From: Pelagadaptatus aseana
Lineage (GTDB): Bacteria; Pseudomonadota; Gammaproteobacteria; Pseudomonadales; Cellvibrionaceae
Assembly (NCBI GenBank): GCA_040365065.1
Contig: BAABNI010000006.1
Location: forward strand, 124,001 to 188,000
DNA length: 64,000 bases
Direction of reading: 5' to 3'
Positions within the stretch are counted from its first letter, which is position 1; every line of letters begins with the position of its first letter. Positions 41,501-56,500 of the stretch are shown piece after piece. Below the pieces are notes generated by a model. The model did not search any database. It had not been told where the DNA came from and saw only the letters and a list, made by a program, of their open reading frames with translations. The translations under genes and the position numbers were made by a program.

Positions 41501-44500
41501 GTTCAATTCCAGTATCAGCGCAGGGCCAGCGAATACAAATTCCCACGGATTGGCTTCGCTGCCATCTCCGCTTACGCTGACGGCATCGGCTCCCAACAGT
41601 GTGTTAAAACGCTGCTCAAGAATGGCCGCGGAACCGGGTGTGGTGTCATCTGCGCTGGTGGGTTCCAGCAGATCGTTGGCATCAAACGCAATGCCCTGAT
41701 CGCCGTACCAGAGAATACCGTGGTCATCCAACAAGCGATCAAAGGTCAACAGCTGGATCTTATTATCCGTAATCGCGGTGGCGTCATTGGTGTTCTCTAC
41801 CAAAGCCGGCTCATCGCCATCATAAAGATAGTCGGCGGTATCGCTGTCGAGACGATAGAACACCGTACTCGAGCGGCTGTCGTCGCGCTGTAGCAAGGTG
41901 CCGCTGTAAGACTGGTAGTGATAGTGGTAGGCGAAGGTCGACTCCCGGGTGACTTTACCCGGGTCAATGGTGATGACCCAGGGATCAGTTTCTGTGCCTG
42001 AACCGGTTACCATCAAGGCACCAGGATTAATACTGGAAAGATTCTCCTCAAGTGCGGTTTTGAGGTCGGCTGCATTCATACCCGCAGAAACTTCAACACT
42101 GTCAACCGACGCTATGCCATTGTTGTCGTAATACAGGGTGACCTTATCCAGCCCTTCAGGCAACCAGATGGATTGCTGATTGCCGGATACGTCTGCAAAG
42201 GCGCCACCATCCAGCAAGGTCGGTGAGCCATCGTCGTTAAACAGATAGCTGCCACCATCGGCCAGGTCGTAACGATAGAAATACTGCCCGGTGGTGTAAC
42301 TTTTCTCTCCAGCGGAAGGATTCAGGCGGTATTCAAAACCGTCCGGATACACCTGATGATTCCCCTCGAAATCCCGATCCACCTGGAACATGGTGGCCAT
42401 ATCGGCGCCCAGTTGAACATCCACTGCCTGCAGACTGGTATCGAGCAGATCACCGATACTGATATTATCGCTGCCACCTTTGCTGTCGAGCTCTAGATTT
42501 TCAACGTCCAGATTGAGGCTGTCACCGTCGATCGTCAGGGTGGCGAAGTTGGGCTTACCGGTATCAATAGGTGTACCACTGTCATTCAGCGTAATGGTAC
42601 TGTCACCGTCATTGACCACCGCCAGCAAGGTATCTTCACCGTCGCCACCCAGCACCTCCAGCAGAGAGCCATCGGCAATGTCTTCGTACTGCCAGGAAAT
42701 GATGTCATCCCCTGCGCCGCCATAGGCTTTAACACCACCGGTACCGGCATCAATAATATCGTCACCAGCATCGCCGTGAATTTCATTGGTGCTTTCATTA
42801 CCAAACAACTGATCGAAACCATCGCCGCCATAAATGGTGTCATCGCCTTCGCCACCGTGTACCAGATCACCATGGAAGCTGCGGATTACGACACTGACAC
42901 CGTTGATATCCACCGGTGAACCACTGTGGGTACCGGTTTCACTTTCCATGGCCAGGCGATAAATACCCAACTCATTGTCAAACAGGTAATCGCCACCGGG
43001 TTCGGCAATAAACAAAGTCGGGAAACCGTATTCGTTGTAGCCGTGATCGGCCAGCAAGGTGTAGGACTCACCATTGGGCTGGTAAATATCGGGGTTACGC
43101 AGATTGCCATTGATATCCACATAGGTCGCGGCGGTTTCCGCACCACCGTAAATGGTGTCATTACCTGCGTAGGTCGCAATCACATCAAAGCCGCTGTCTG
43201 CGGAATTGATGCCTTCATCACCACCGTAGACCTTATCATCACCGGCACCACCAAAGATGGTGTCGTCGCCGGTACCACCAACGATGGTCATGCCGGCATA
43301 GGTGTTTTCACCGGTAATCTTAATGCTGTCATCACCGGCTCCGCCCTGCAGCAGATACACGCCGTCCTGTGTCAGGAGCATACTGTCAACACTGATACGG
43401 TCATCACCGTCACCGGCATTAATGATCAGCCTATCGATTTTGGTGTCGACTTCACCGTCGCCGGTAATTTCAATGATGTCGTCACTGGCGCCGGCATTAA
43501 TAATCAGCTCGTTAATGCGACCATTGAGGTTTTTCAACACATAGCGATCCGCCTCGGCGTTGTCCGCTGCTGGTGCAGCAACCGGGTCGGTGCCCACCAC
43601 AATGGAATCCACCTCAGACGCCAGGAAGACTTCAACACGCAGATTGTTACTGACGATAATCACCTCATCGTCCACATTGTTGGTGCGCCATTGGGCCAAC
43701 TGTGCACTCAACGCCTGCTCTTCCGCCCGGGTGTAATACTCGGTATCGAGCATGCCTTCGGTCACCAGACTTTCCAGAGTCAGATCGTCATTAACGTCCC
43801 AGACATCGACGGTGTAATTTTCCGAGCCATCAGAATTGGCGCCAGCATAGCTGAGTGTCAGGGTACGATTATCCAGGTCCGCCAAATCATCTGGGGCCTC
43901 ATGGACACACTCCCACTCAAATTCGGCAATGATTTCATCCACAAACCGGTCTTTGGCTTCAAACAGGGTAATGGTACTGAAGCCCATATCGATGCCGATC
44001 CACATAAAGGCTTCGAGGAAGACACTCAGTTGACCCTGCACATCGAACAGACACTGCGGGCCGTGGGTAATACGCTCAATCAGCTCCGAACCGTACATCT
44101 TGCCATCACCCACCGGCAGATCATTGAGGAACTGGGTCTCCATATCATTGAGGTCAAAACCGATGACGGCTTCCAAACCACCGCGCACACCGGCTTCCAC
44201 AATACCGCCAATACCCAGAGATGCTGAGGCGCCAACTGCAGCGGTAATCGTGGCTTCGAATTCGTCACTGTCGGTATTTTCCATACCGTGATCATCGAGG
44301 TAGAAGCCATTGAAAATACGCCAGCTCTCAGCCATATCGAAATCGGTATCCATCCACTCGGAAAGACCGCGGGTATCAAAACCAAAATCGAAGTTGGTGT
44401 AGGCACCAATCTCACCAAACAGTCCCAGATTAAGGCCCGGGTATACCATATAGGATTTCGAATATTCGAATTCCAGCTCAAGATCCGGCAGGTCGTACCA

Positions 44501-47500
44501 GAACAGGTCCACCTCACCTTTACCCAAGATAAAGTTGAGCACCGACATGGGATCTTCAAGAACGGGAATGCGGAAACTCTTACCGCCATCTTTACCGGTC
44601 AAACCATCCTGATCCGGACCGGCAATGGCGTTTTGGGTTTCCTGTGACATGGTGTTACTGCCACCGCCACGGCTATTGGTATTGGCCGCAGTCGCCTGCT
44701 CATCCGGATCGCCCAGAGCGCCTCCGGTCAGATCAAAGGTACCAAAGTTGATCCCGCCATCCATGCTGCCCACGGACTCCATAAACTCAATGGTGGCATC
44801 GAGAACATTCAGAACTTTCTTGGCAGTATCCACCACATTGGCGGGCAAACGCAGGTAAGCAATATCAATAAACTGCAGTTTGGTGATGCCCAGATCAATC
44901 TCCATGGTCAGGAGATCCACCAGAGGTTTCAAAGGCGTAACAATGTCGTAAATAACATCGAAAGCATCACCCAGGAAGCTGTCGAATACGGAGCCCACAT
45001 CCAGGGTAACGTTGTGCAGAACCAGGGTCGGGTCGCCGATCTCGAAACTGCTGTCACCCAGCAGTGACAGGGTTGCGTTCATTTCCTGAGCGTATTCGAT
45101 GACCGTATTCACCGACGGCAGTACGTCACCGACACTGGTGGCCACTTGAGCGTACAAATTGGCCTGGGCACTGGCATTGGCATTGAGATCCACGCCAATA
45201 CTTTCACCCAGTTCCAGACGGCCATCGCTGTTGCCATCGGTGATATCGACACCGAAGTGACCGGACAAGCCGGTAAAGCCGTCATTGGTAATTCCGGTGT
45301 CTTCTCCATTGAGCTGATCACCGTTGGTGATATCCATGGCAAGGAAGCCCAGAGTACCACTGGCGATGCTGTCATCACCCAACCAGGCGTCGGCATCCAG
45401 AGCGATTTCTTCACCTTTGGTATTGATACCGCTGGTATCGAGGAACACGCCCATATCGATACCGGTATCGCTCATATTGCCGATACCCAAGCCAATACCC
45501 ATCAGGTAGTCGATCAACACTTTGATTTCAGCGTCCATTTCCAGATTTAATCCGGGAATGCCCACACCAAAATCGATTGGCAGAGATTCGGCTTCCAGCT
45601 CACCGGTGCGCTCACCGGTGGTTTCATCCAGTACATAATCGCCGACCAGCAGACCGCCAAACTTGAGATTGAAGGTCAACAAACCGGTTTCGGTAAACAC
45701 CAGCTCAATATCATCGGCACTGGCAGGCAGCTTGGTAATCAGCTTACCGTCGTCATCGTATTGTTCTGCGCCGTATTCATCGTAAATGGGCACCACAAAG
45801 GAGAACAGTTTGCTGTCCAGACTGCTTAAACCGTTGAACAGCTCGGTGCGGATTTTATCCAGTACCGCATCCACCACACTTTCATCAGGCCCAAGTCCCT
45901 GCAGCCAACCGCCGAGCGAATCCGGATCCAGATAATTACCCACGGCATCGACTTCACCGAGAATATTAATGCGCAAGCTGTAGAGGGTGTTGGCAAGATC
46001 ATCAAAGGATTCACCACCTACCAGTGGCAGTTCAATATTGGCAATACCGTCAGCAACGGTATCAATGGCATCAAAGAAACCTTCCAAACCGCCCAAAAGA
46101 TTGTCTGGATCATTAATCAGATTGATCAACGCCATAATCATATCGGCGCTGCTGAAACCAAACGTGGGTAATGAATAGTTGTAATCGGTGGCAAAACCAC
46201 TGGCAGAATCCCAGCTGAAGCCAGCGCTGGCCGCAAGGCTGTTATCAGCCACCCCATTGCCATCGCGATCCTCTTCACTACCGCCAAGAGGCATGGATTT
46301 CAGCGGGAAGTACAGAGGCAAATTCAGATCGGCGCCACCAAAGGCTTCGGCCTCAAAGGTGCCGCCCAGCTCGGTAAGTTCCAGCACTCCGTTATCATCA
46401 GTGGCTGCATCAAAGCCCGTCAGACCGGCAGCAAAGCCCAGCTCTATACCAGCCGAACCGTTTTCGGCCATCAAGCCCAGTTCAGAGCCGATACCCAGAT
46501 CAAGTCCCAGAATAAAATCGATGTCTTCGGCTGCCGCACTCAGCAGCACATCAAAGCCGGAAGTTTCGTCAACGTAGACAATCGGATCGGTAACGTCCGA
46601 CAGATCCCAGCCAAAGCCCAGATTCAGGTCGGCCTCGGCCAGCAGCTCGATGGTGCCTGAGGCTTCAATGGCCAGCAGTTCATCGAGATTGAGTCCGATA
46701 TCCCATTGATCCAGTCCCAGATCATCGATATCCAGTGCCAGATCCAGGCTGTGCTCATACAGTGCGTTGAGATTGAAATCAAAGTCCATCACCGAATCGA
46801 TGTATTCGGCCGTAAACAATTCAACATCGTCGGCGAAATTGAAGAAATCACGCAATTCTGCGTTGATAAAATCAACCAGCTCGTAAATATTGTCGGCGCT
46901 GTCACGTGCCGCATCGATGATGCTCTGGATGGCGTCTGCCACCCCTTCGGCGCCCTCGCCGATAAGGTCATCAACACTTTTGCCCACCAGCGGAATGTCC
47001 TGATACAGAATGCCGGTCTGGACGGTCCATCCCTGTGTCAGGGTACTGGTATTAAAACTGTTGGCGGTTACCTCCCACAGAGAGCTGGCCTGATTAAAGG
47101 CGTACTCGGTTACCGTGGAGCCATTGAGCAGGCCCCAGATTTCATCACCGACATCAGTCAACCAGCGGGTCAAGGTGACATCGCCATCGGTATCTTCGGA
47201 CAAAGTCTGGATGGCAACGGCGTCGGACGACACCGTCTCGGTTGCATCAGTGGCGGTATAGACTTCTAGAGCCACAATCACATCCGCATCGGCTGCGGCC
47301 TGACTGCGGGTTTCCTTACCCCAAACGATAGGCGCACCTGTCCCACTGAGGTTGGTCCACTGCTTCAGGGTGATAAAGTTGCCGTTATCGTCGCGCACCT
47401 GAAGGCTAGGCTGTACACCATCCACCAGCAACGCCTCATAATCACCGTCGGCCAGTTCGGATGCGGCATCCACTGACCAGATACGCTCACGCAAATTATC

Positions 47501-50500
47501 GGCGCTGTCGCCGTAGGCGGTAAATTCTTCGCCCATCACCTGCTGCAACAGGTTTTCAAACATATCGAGGATGCTGTCCAGTGACAGCAGCCCCATATTT
47601 TTCAGATCAAAAATGTCCTGCGGAAAGACAACACTGTAATCGCCCAGCTCCGGTACCAGAGTATCAGGGTTCAGACCAAAACCCACACCCAGATGCAGTA
47701 AATTATCGGCGAAACCATCGGCATTCAGATCCAGTTCGGAGCCGCCAGCGGGATTGTCTTCAGTCGGGAAATACAAGGGCAAATCAAAGTGGGCATCACC
47801 GGCCAGCTCAATATCGAGCGCGTCGACGCCCGAGGCCTGCAATTGATAGATCGAGTAACGACCGGTGTTGATGTCTTTAAGGCCAACTCCGGCATCAATG
47901 CTGATCAGTCCCTCACCGTCACGTCCCCAGAAACCCAGCTCCTGACCAAACAGACCAATGGAGGCCTCGGCATCGAGATTAACACCACCGGCCTGGCCAC
48001 TGAATGACAACTCGGAATCATCGCCCAGATAGGCGTAATTCAGAACATTGGCATTGCCCTTGGTAAAGGCTGTGGCCTTGGCGAATTCCTGCAGATCAAA
48101 ATCAAGATCAAAAGTGAAATCCAGCACCGCATCAAACAGCAGGTCACCGGACGTGGCAAAGGTGGTCTCGACGAAATCAACCCCAAAGAATTCACCCAGA
48201 TCCGGCATGGCCAGATCAAAGTCGTACCAGCTCAGGAAATCCCAGTTGAAGTTCCAGTCGAAGCCAAAGTTCCAGCCATCGAACAGGAAGCCCAGGTCGA
48301 TGTCCGGCAAGCCAAACCAATCCGGCAACAAATCGAACAGGGACAGGATTTTCTGTTCCAGCCAGTCCGCCAGCCCGGCAAGACCATTGCTGATAGAGCC
48401 CCAAGCGTCTTTCAAATCATCCAGAATGCCATTAAAGAAAGCTTTGGCCGAATCGTAGCTGTCAGAGATCAGGGCAAACAGCTTGTCGAGATTGAAGTCA
48501 AAACCCGGAATATCAAAACTGAAAATATCGAGGCTGGTGATGTAATCAAAGGCACCGCGCAGCAGCTCAATAATGCCGTCGATAGACAGGGCAGAGAAAT
48601 CGAACAGATCCGATAAATCCGGCAGTTCAATTTCCAGATTACTGAAGAAATCGGCAATGGCCGACAGGTCCGGTAAATCCGGAAGATCGGGCGTTTTGAT
48701 GACAATGGTAGGCAGATCCGGCAGTTCGATACCCAGCTCCCCTACTTCCACCGTGATGGGCAACTCGGCTTTAAAGCCGGTACCGTCACTGACAGAAACA
48801 GCTAACTGGCCATTCAATGGCGCGGCGTTACCAAATTCATCGGCCGGGTCTGAGGGATCGTCCACAATGGCATCGATGGCGGCCTGCAACTCACTCTGAG
48901 TTTGATCACCACTGGTACCGAGCCTCAGCTCGGCATTCATTTCAATGGTGCCGTCGACCACACTGCCTTTCACCAAGCCGAAATCAACCGTAGCGTCGAC
49001 GTCGTCTTCACTGATGCGCGACTCAAACACCAGAGCGGCATCACGCACAAAAAATTCACCGGCAACAGCACTGCCACCGGAATCATCCACCGCCAGTCCA
49101 AAGGCAAAATCAAAGCGCAGGGAGTTATTCAATTCAGGTTGAAAGTCGACATTCAATCCGGGGATATTACTCAGTGTGTCCCCCAGATCCAGACCGACTG
49201 CGTCCAGCTCGGAGAAAAGGGTCAGATCGGCGGCAAATTCCAGCAGGCGATTATTCAACGTAATCTGCAGCGGTGCCGCGTTAAAAATATCGTCGGTGGT
49301 GGCCGTATCACTGTTGTCGTTGGCCGTAGCATCTTCACTGCCCCAGAGCAGTGCTTTCAGAGGCTTGATCAGCTGCTCTTCGATGGCATTGCCAATCACC
49401 GTGGCGTAATCAAAAGCCACATCCACTTCAATCGGATCACCGGTCACAGGATCAAAGCCGGTGGTTTCCTTTTCAAACAGTTGACCAAAGGTGACGCCCA
49501 GAATCGGTACCGGCGTATCCAGTAATTCATCCCAATCGTCGTAGTTCGTGGAAATCAGATTGGCCCAATCTTTCAGGGTTATCAGGCCATTGATCAGCGC
49601 ATCCTGAGCAGTAGCATCCAGAGTGACGTTGGCCTGCACCGCGGTGTTATCGCCCTGACCTTCCAGAATTTCTTCAATATCGAAAGTGGAAGTCACGGTA
49701 TTACTGCCGTCGGTTACGGCAATACTGCGGCCCAACGCGGTAGCCAGATCCACTTCGGCGCCATCATCACGCCCAAAGTCATAACTGAGATCCGCTGTTA
49801 TGGCGCTGAAATCAAGTTTATCCGCACCATCGGCATCAGAGACATCGTCATTACCCCAATCACCGGAAAACTTAAAGGTATCATTGCCATCGCCACCGGC
49901 CAGAGTATCGTCGCCGGCGCCACCGTCCAGCACATTGTCGTTGCCGTCACCGGTCAGGGTATCGGCCTGATCACCACCCACCAGATTTTCAATATCCGCC
50001 AGAGTCGCGATCTGATTAGGCGTTGCCTGAAGATCCTCGGCAACACCTGTGGACAGGTCCGCATTCACACCAATGGCTGCGAAGGTCGCAAAACTGACGG
50101 TATCATTACCGCCCTTGCCGTCGATGTTATCGGCTGGGTCTGCAGCACTCCAGGCCCCGATCACAAAGGTGTTGTCATTGTCATCACCGGTAAAGCTGTC
50201 AGCCGCGCCGGTGGCATTGGACCCCCACACCGTTTGAATATTGCGAATGCCGGTAAACGCGGTGGCCGTGCCCCAATTACTGTCCCCATCATCGGTTGAT
50301 AAGTCGACGGAAATGGCGTTGTTATAGCCAAAGCTGGCGGCTGAAGCGCCGTTGTAATAATCCAGAGTATTGCGCCCTTCGGCAGCATCCAGCGTGCCGT
50401 TAAACACAGGGTTTTCGAGTGCACCCAGTGCCGAATGGCTGATGCTGTTGACCGAAATGGTGTCGTCACCGGAACCGGCTGTAATAGACCAGCTGCTGTT

Positions 50501-53500
50501 GTCAGTGTCGGTATCGGCGTTGTGATTCAAAGAAATTTTAGCGGTTTTAGGAACAGGCGAACCGGTTGGCGTGATATCGGCTTTGACAGTCAACTGTGCA
50601 CCGGAATTGGCACCGGCATTATCCAGAAACAGGAACGTCAGATCCGCCGTCAGCATCGAAAGATCCAGAGTATTGGAGCCTTCCAAGTCTTTGATGGTAT
50701 CGTTTTGACCGTTCTCTGCCGCCTGGGTCAAAGACAGTCGGTCATCCCAGTTTTCGGCAATCACATACTCGTCGTTATCAGCGCCGCCTTCCAAAGTATC
50801 GTCACCGAGACCGCCATCGAGCTTGTCATCACCTCCCTGTCCACGCAGGGTGTCATCGCCCTCACCACCGATCAGGGTATCAGCACCGTCACCACCGTCG
50901 ATGGTGTCGTTACCGCCGCTGCCGTCGAGTATATTGTCCAGATTGTTACCGGTAAGGGTGTCATCGAACGCCGTACCGATAATATTGTTGATCCCCGTTG
51001 ACGTACCAACGCCATCCAACACTGCCCCGGAAGACAAATCCACGGTGACACCGATTTGTGTGCCACCGGCGTCTTTTTTCACAAACTGGCTGTAATCCAG
51101 AATGGACAGACCATTACTGCCGTCAATTTCGCCCGTAAAATCCACTTCACCGACCAGCACAAAACGGTTTTCCCCTGTGCCACCAATCAGTTTTTCAACG
51201 TCATCGGCAACTACGGTGTAGGTTACCGTTTCCACTGCGGTAAATTCTTCGGTGCGATGCACCGGTGTGGTGGTGTCATCGCCATCGATCAGGAATTCAG
51301 CGCCCAGTGCACTCAGGCCGATCTTTAGGGTCTTTTGATGGGTAATTTCTACGTCGGTGGTCACGGTAACCTGTACCCGTCCAGTATCAGAGCCATCTTC
51401 GTTCAGGATTTTTTCGAGGGTAAACACCAGGTCGGAGGAAACCGCACTGAAATCCAGAATCCCCTGATTAACACCGGTGGTGGCGCTATCATCCAGATTG
51501 ATGGTGCTGTCGCTGTTACCGCCCCACTGGTCGGCAAATACATAACTGTTATTGCCGGCACCGCCTTTGATCAGTTCAATGTTTTCCAGTGAGCCAGAAC
51601 CGATCTCCAGCGTGTTGGCCGTTGCGGCTGAATCCGCCACCGACAGGGCGCCATTGGCAAAATCCAGCGTCAGATCGTTGCTGACTGCCGCGACGGCGCT
51701 CATAGCCAAAGTATCGCCACCGGCAATGATTTCTGCCTGACCGGCAAAGCTCAGGGTGTCATTGCCACCATCGACCAATTCCGTGACACCGCGCACGGAC
51801 AGGTTGGTGCCCTGGGTCAGACCATTGGCCTGATCCACATTCAACACAGCGCCATTGCTGGCCGACACACTGTCATCACGAACTACGAGACCTTCACTGC
51901 CCGCCTGAGCAGTAAATTCCAGAGTAATATCCTGCTCGGAAGTGGTGCCATCGCCGTTATCAAGCGCCACTTTAAAACCGATAGACAGAGTATCGGCGTA
52001 ATTATCCAGATCCGCAGGATCGTCCAGAACAAAGCTATAGCTGCCATCCTCCTTGATCACTAGATAACCCAGATCAGAGCCCAGACTGGTCAAAACCACG
52101 CTATCGGGTGGCGAGAAATTGGTGGTCGCCTGCCCATAGCCTGTCACGGTCTGTCCATCCACCAGATCCAGCAGACCATTGAGCGTCAACCCTTCCGCAT
52201 TGGGATCAACCGATACGGTTCCGGAATCCACGGCAATTTCACCGCGAACGATGGTCAGAGTACGGGTGTATTCTTCGGAGAAACCGGCATCGTTCTCGAC
52301 CGTAAAGGTAACGGTATCCATGACCGGTTTGCCCACCGCGATGCTGTCAAAAGCCATGCCCGGATCGTAGCTGTAGCTGCCATTGGCCTGAATGGTAATC
52401 TTGGCACCGCTGGGTAACGTGACTTCACTGCCCAAAGTAATAGCAGCCCCAGCGCTGTCCTTGGCAGAGATCACGGTCAGGGAATCAACGTCCTGGCCCC
52501 AATCGCCACTGAAGAGATAAGTATCATCGCCGTCACCACCGGCAAGGCCATCACTGCCAGCACCGCCCATGATAATATCGTTGCCATCACCGCCAAAAAT
52601 CAGGTCGTTGCCACTGCCGCCATGCAACAGATCATTGTCATCTGTGCCAAAGACGTTGGTATCAACGTTGCCCGCTGCCAGAGAGTCTTTGTATTGGGTG
52701 CCACGCAACTCATTGATACCGGTTACCGTGCCACCGAAGCCCAACACCTGCCCAGCCACGGAATCGGCGGTAGACAAATCGATGGACAAGCCAGGAATGG
52801 CGGGCACCTCTGCTGCAACACCACCATCGACGGCAACACTCAGATTGCCATCGACATCACGACTGACTGTAAAGGTTACGCTGTCGGTTTTATCCGTTGC
52901 ATAGGGTTGGCCATCAGCATCCAGTGCCCGGAAACTGACGATGATGTCCTCGCTGGTGTCATTGGCCAAACTGCTGAAATCATTTTCCGGATCAACCGTG
53001 TAGCGATAGCTGCCATCGCTATCAAGACTGACCTTACCTTTGCCAACCACAGGATGGCTGGTCAGCTCATAGCGGTCTTCACCGGCAATGCTCGCCTGAC
53101 CCGTCGCGGCTGGATCCAGCTGAATTACATCGGAATAATCCAGACTGTGGGTGCCGGTGCTCGCGGCGGCGGCAATCAAATTCCCGGAAATAGCGCCATC
53201 TTCGGCGATTTTGTAGATATTATTAGCCAAACCGCCTTGGATATTGTCTACATTCTCGATCACTACTTTGTTGCCCAGAGTATCGAGCACTTCAACGGTA
53301 CCGTTTGCCTTAATAGTAAAGTGCAAACTCTTGGTGACCGCGGAAAAATCCAGCGAAACCGTAGCGGGCTCGCCATTTGCAATCACCAGCGGCGACAGCC
53401 AGTTATCATTAAAGACGTAGTTCACCACGCCGCTGCCACCGACAATTTTTTCAACCTGGGTAATACCGCTAATGCTATTGGCTCCCACCGCCACATCAAA

Positions 53501-56500
53501 ATTACCGGCATTGAGAGTAAAGGTCACATCGGCTGTGGTCTGAGAGAAATCCACTGTATCCAGAGCACCTTCGCCGGCGCCCTCAGTAATGGTGGTGCCA
53601 GCCAGATCATCACCGGAGAACAGATAGGTATCATCACCTTTGCCGCCCTCCAGACTGTCACCGGCGGTGGCGTGCAGACGATCATCACCTTCGCCACCCT
53701 TGAACGTATCGCTGCCAGTACCACCGTAGAGTTCGTCGTTACCTTTACCGCCATCGAGGGTATTGGTACCACCAACGCCATAGATTTCGTCGTCCCCGGC
53801 ACCACCCAACAGTGTGTCGGAGGCCGTGTCACTGCCGATCAAGGTGTCATCACCCAGACCGCCGTCGGCCGTGAGCTGTTCGCCCGTGGTATTGACAATA
53901 TGGTCGTAATCTTCACCACCGGACACCAGATTGTTGCTGTAAATCAGGGTGGTGCCACCGACTTCGGACACGTCGATGTAATTGAAGTTGATACCCTCAA
54001 AGGTCATCCAGCTGTCGTCGGCATTCTGTACACTGCTGGCTTGATAGAGAGCAAATGCCAGAGCATCTCCCTGCTCTGTGGTGGTGTTATTAACCACCAC
54101 ATCACCATTGAAATTGCTGGCAAACTTAAGATTATAATCGGTATCGGCATCCGCGCTGGCACTGGCAGATAAACTGCCGCTCAAGCTGCCATCGCCACTG
54201 AAGATGACATTGTTGACGTCGCTGCCCAGCTTGATGTCCGCCACACCTTCGGCATTCAGTACAAAGGTTTGATTGCCCGCCAGATGTATGGTGGCCTTAA
54301 CCTGACCCTCACCGTAGATTTCGATATCCATCTCGGTGGTAACACTGGAAAGGTCCAGTAAATTTTTGGCCTGATCACCCTCAAACACCAACGCCAATTG
54401 ACCGGCTTTGGTGATACTGCCAATTTGGTATACGGCGGAGCCAAGATCAGATGCCGGTACTTTTACGGTTTCAATATGGCTGGTATCGATGGCAAACGTC
54501 AGATCCTGACGCTCCAGCGTGGTGGCGGTGTTGGTGATGGTCAACACCTGCTCCGGAGCATCGACAAATAAGGTGCCCTCATCGTTAACGTCAACATCCA
54601 CCTGAGTCAGATCGACACCGCCCACGGTACCTTGAGCAACAATACCGGCCTGAACCTTCTCCTTCCAAAGCTGCATCACCACTTCGGCCAGCTTTTCATT
54701 GGAAATGGCCTGCTGAATACTGGTTTTATTGGCGCCGGTATTGATGGCATCGGTATAAGCGCTATCGATGGCGGCTTGAATATCCTGAGCCCAGGCCTCG
54801 TACATGGCACTGCTGCTGTCAAATCCGGAATAATCTTTTTCCGGAATGGTCACCTGAAAAGCCACGGCAGCGGCAGCCGAGGCGTTGTCGGCAAAATCAC
54901 CCAGCGCCAACGAGAAGGTCTGGGCCGCAAATACAGGTTCGCCACTGGTGGGTGGCGAGAAGTAATCCATCAACAGAATTTCAGCACCGGCATCACCACT
55001 GCCACGCACATCGCGATCGATACTGCCGGCCGTGGAAGCACTGTTCCAGAAGGCAATGCTGCCGGAATCCGACACCATGCTGATGCGGCCAAACACCTGA
55101 TTGACGGTCACTGGCGCCTTGAGGCTTTCCGGCTCTGCGGCAACCCCTGATTCAGCCTGTACCGCAGCCGTAATGGCATCCTGAATATCCTGAGCCCAAG
55201 CGGCTTTGATTTGTGACGAAGTACCGGAGTAGGTTTTAGCCGCAACAGTGACTTCTACCAGCGTATCGGCGCGACCGACAGCCGTAGTGTCGTCATAGCC
55301 CAACGCCAGGGTAAATGTCTGGCCGGCGTAATTGCCGGTTGGTACGGTAAAGAACTGGCTGAGATTGATATCGGTAACGGCATTGGAGCCATTTTCAACG
55401 TAGGCGTCCGGTTGACCGGCATTGGTGTTGGCCGCAGCTTCATGGGAGTTCCAGAAAGCAATATTGCCTGTCAGGCTCATCCACAACTGACCACCGGGTT
55501 TGATGTCCACATCGGGAATCGGCATGGCAACGTCTTCACTGACGTCACTGGAAATAATTTCATCTTCCAGAACTTCGATGCTGCCAATCAGGGCACGCAA
55601 TTCATCGGCCGTAATGGTACCGGCAGGTACAGTCACAGCCGCCGGATTACCGGTTTCGTCGGTAATCCAGAAGGTAAAGCTGCTGTAGCTGACATCGGTA
55701 ATAGACGCGGGAATGTCCGGAACATAACCACTGGCATCAAAAGTCACCGGACCGCCTGTGGTGGTATGACTGATCTCTACGGTGGTGCTTTCAGCCTCAA
55801 CGCTTTTGGCCGGGGCCGTAATCACCAGATTGCCATCGTCATTGATGACAATGGTCAGACCGGCAGCCACCTGAGTCAGATCGAGAATATCCGCGCCTTC
55901 ATCGGCATTTTCATTGATGGTCAGATCCAGATTGGACGAGTCACCCCAGTCCTCACTGGAGACCACATAGGTGTCATCGCCAGTGCCACCCGACAGCGTG
56001 TCAGTGCCGTCATAGCCACGCAGAATGTCATCGCCTGCGCCACCGGCCAGGGTATCGTCACCTTCACCACCATAGACCCAGTCATCCCCCTTACCGGCAT
56101 CAAAATCTACGCCACTGCCATCACCGCGCATAATATCCACGCCATCGTGGCCGGTAACTTTGGTGATTTTGGCAAAAATGGCATCGACAATATTGCCAAA
56201 ACGGGAAATCTTGCCGGTGCCGTAATCGACGTTGGTGTTGCCGGTTTTGCCCTTGAGCACAATCGCCAGCGAGCCATTGAACGCGGAGGTATTAGAGGCG
56301 AGAGCCCCTGCAAGGGCTGCACCTTCGGCCAATGTGATGGTCAGACTGGCGGCATTGTTGACGATCAGGTTATCGATATCACCGTCACCACTGCGCAGAT
56401 ACTTGGCAGACTTGCCGGTGTTGTCCGTAACTGTGATCAATCCGGTGCTGGCGATTTCAATACCGACATTACCTGTCAATACCGAGAGATCCAGTGTGTC

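Noticed and set aside
52622..54172. 516-codon plus-strand open frame, and similar ones at 28850-30121, 42926-44227 and 55412-56701
   Set aside because: All lie antisense inside the giant gene and arise from its stop-free complementary composition; the minus-strand frame has clear domains.
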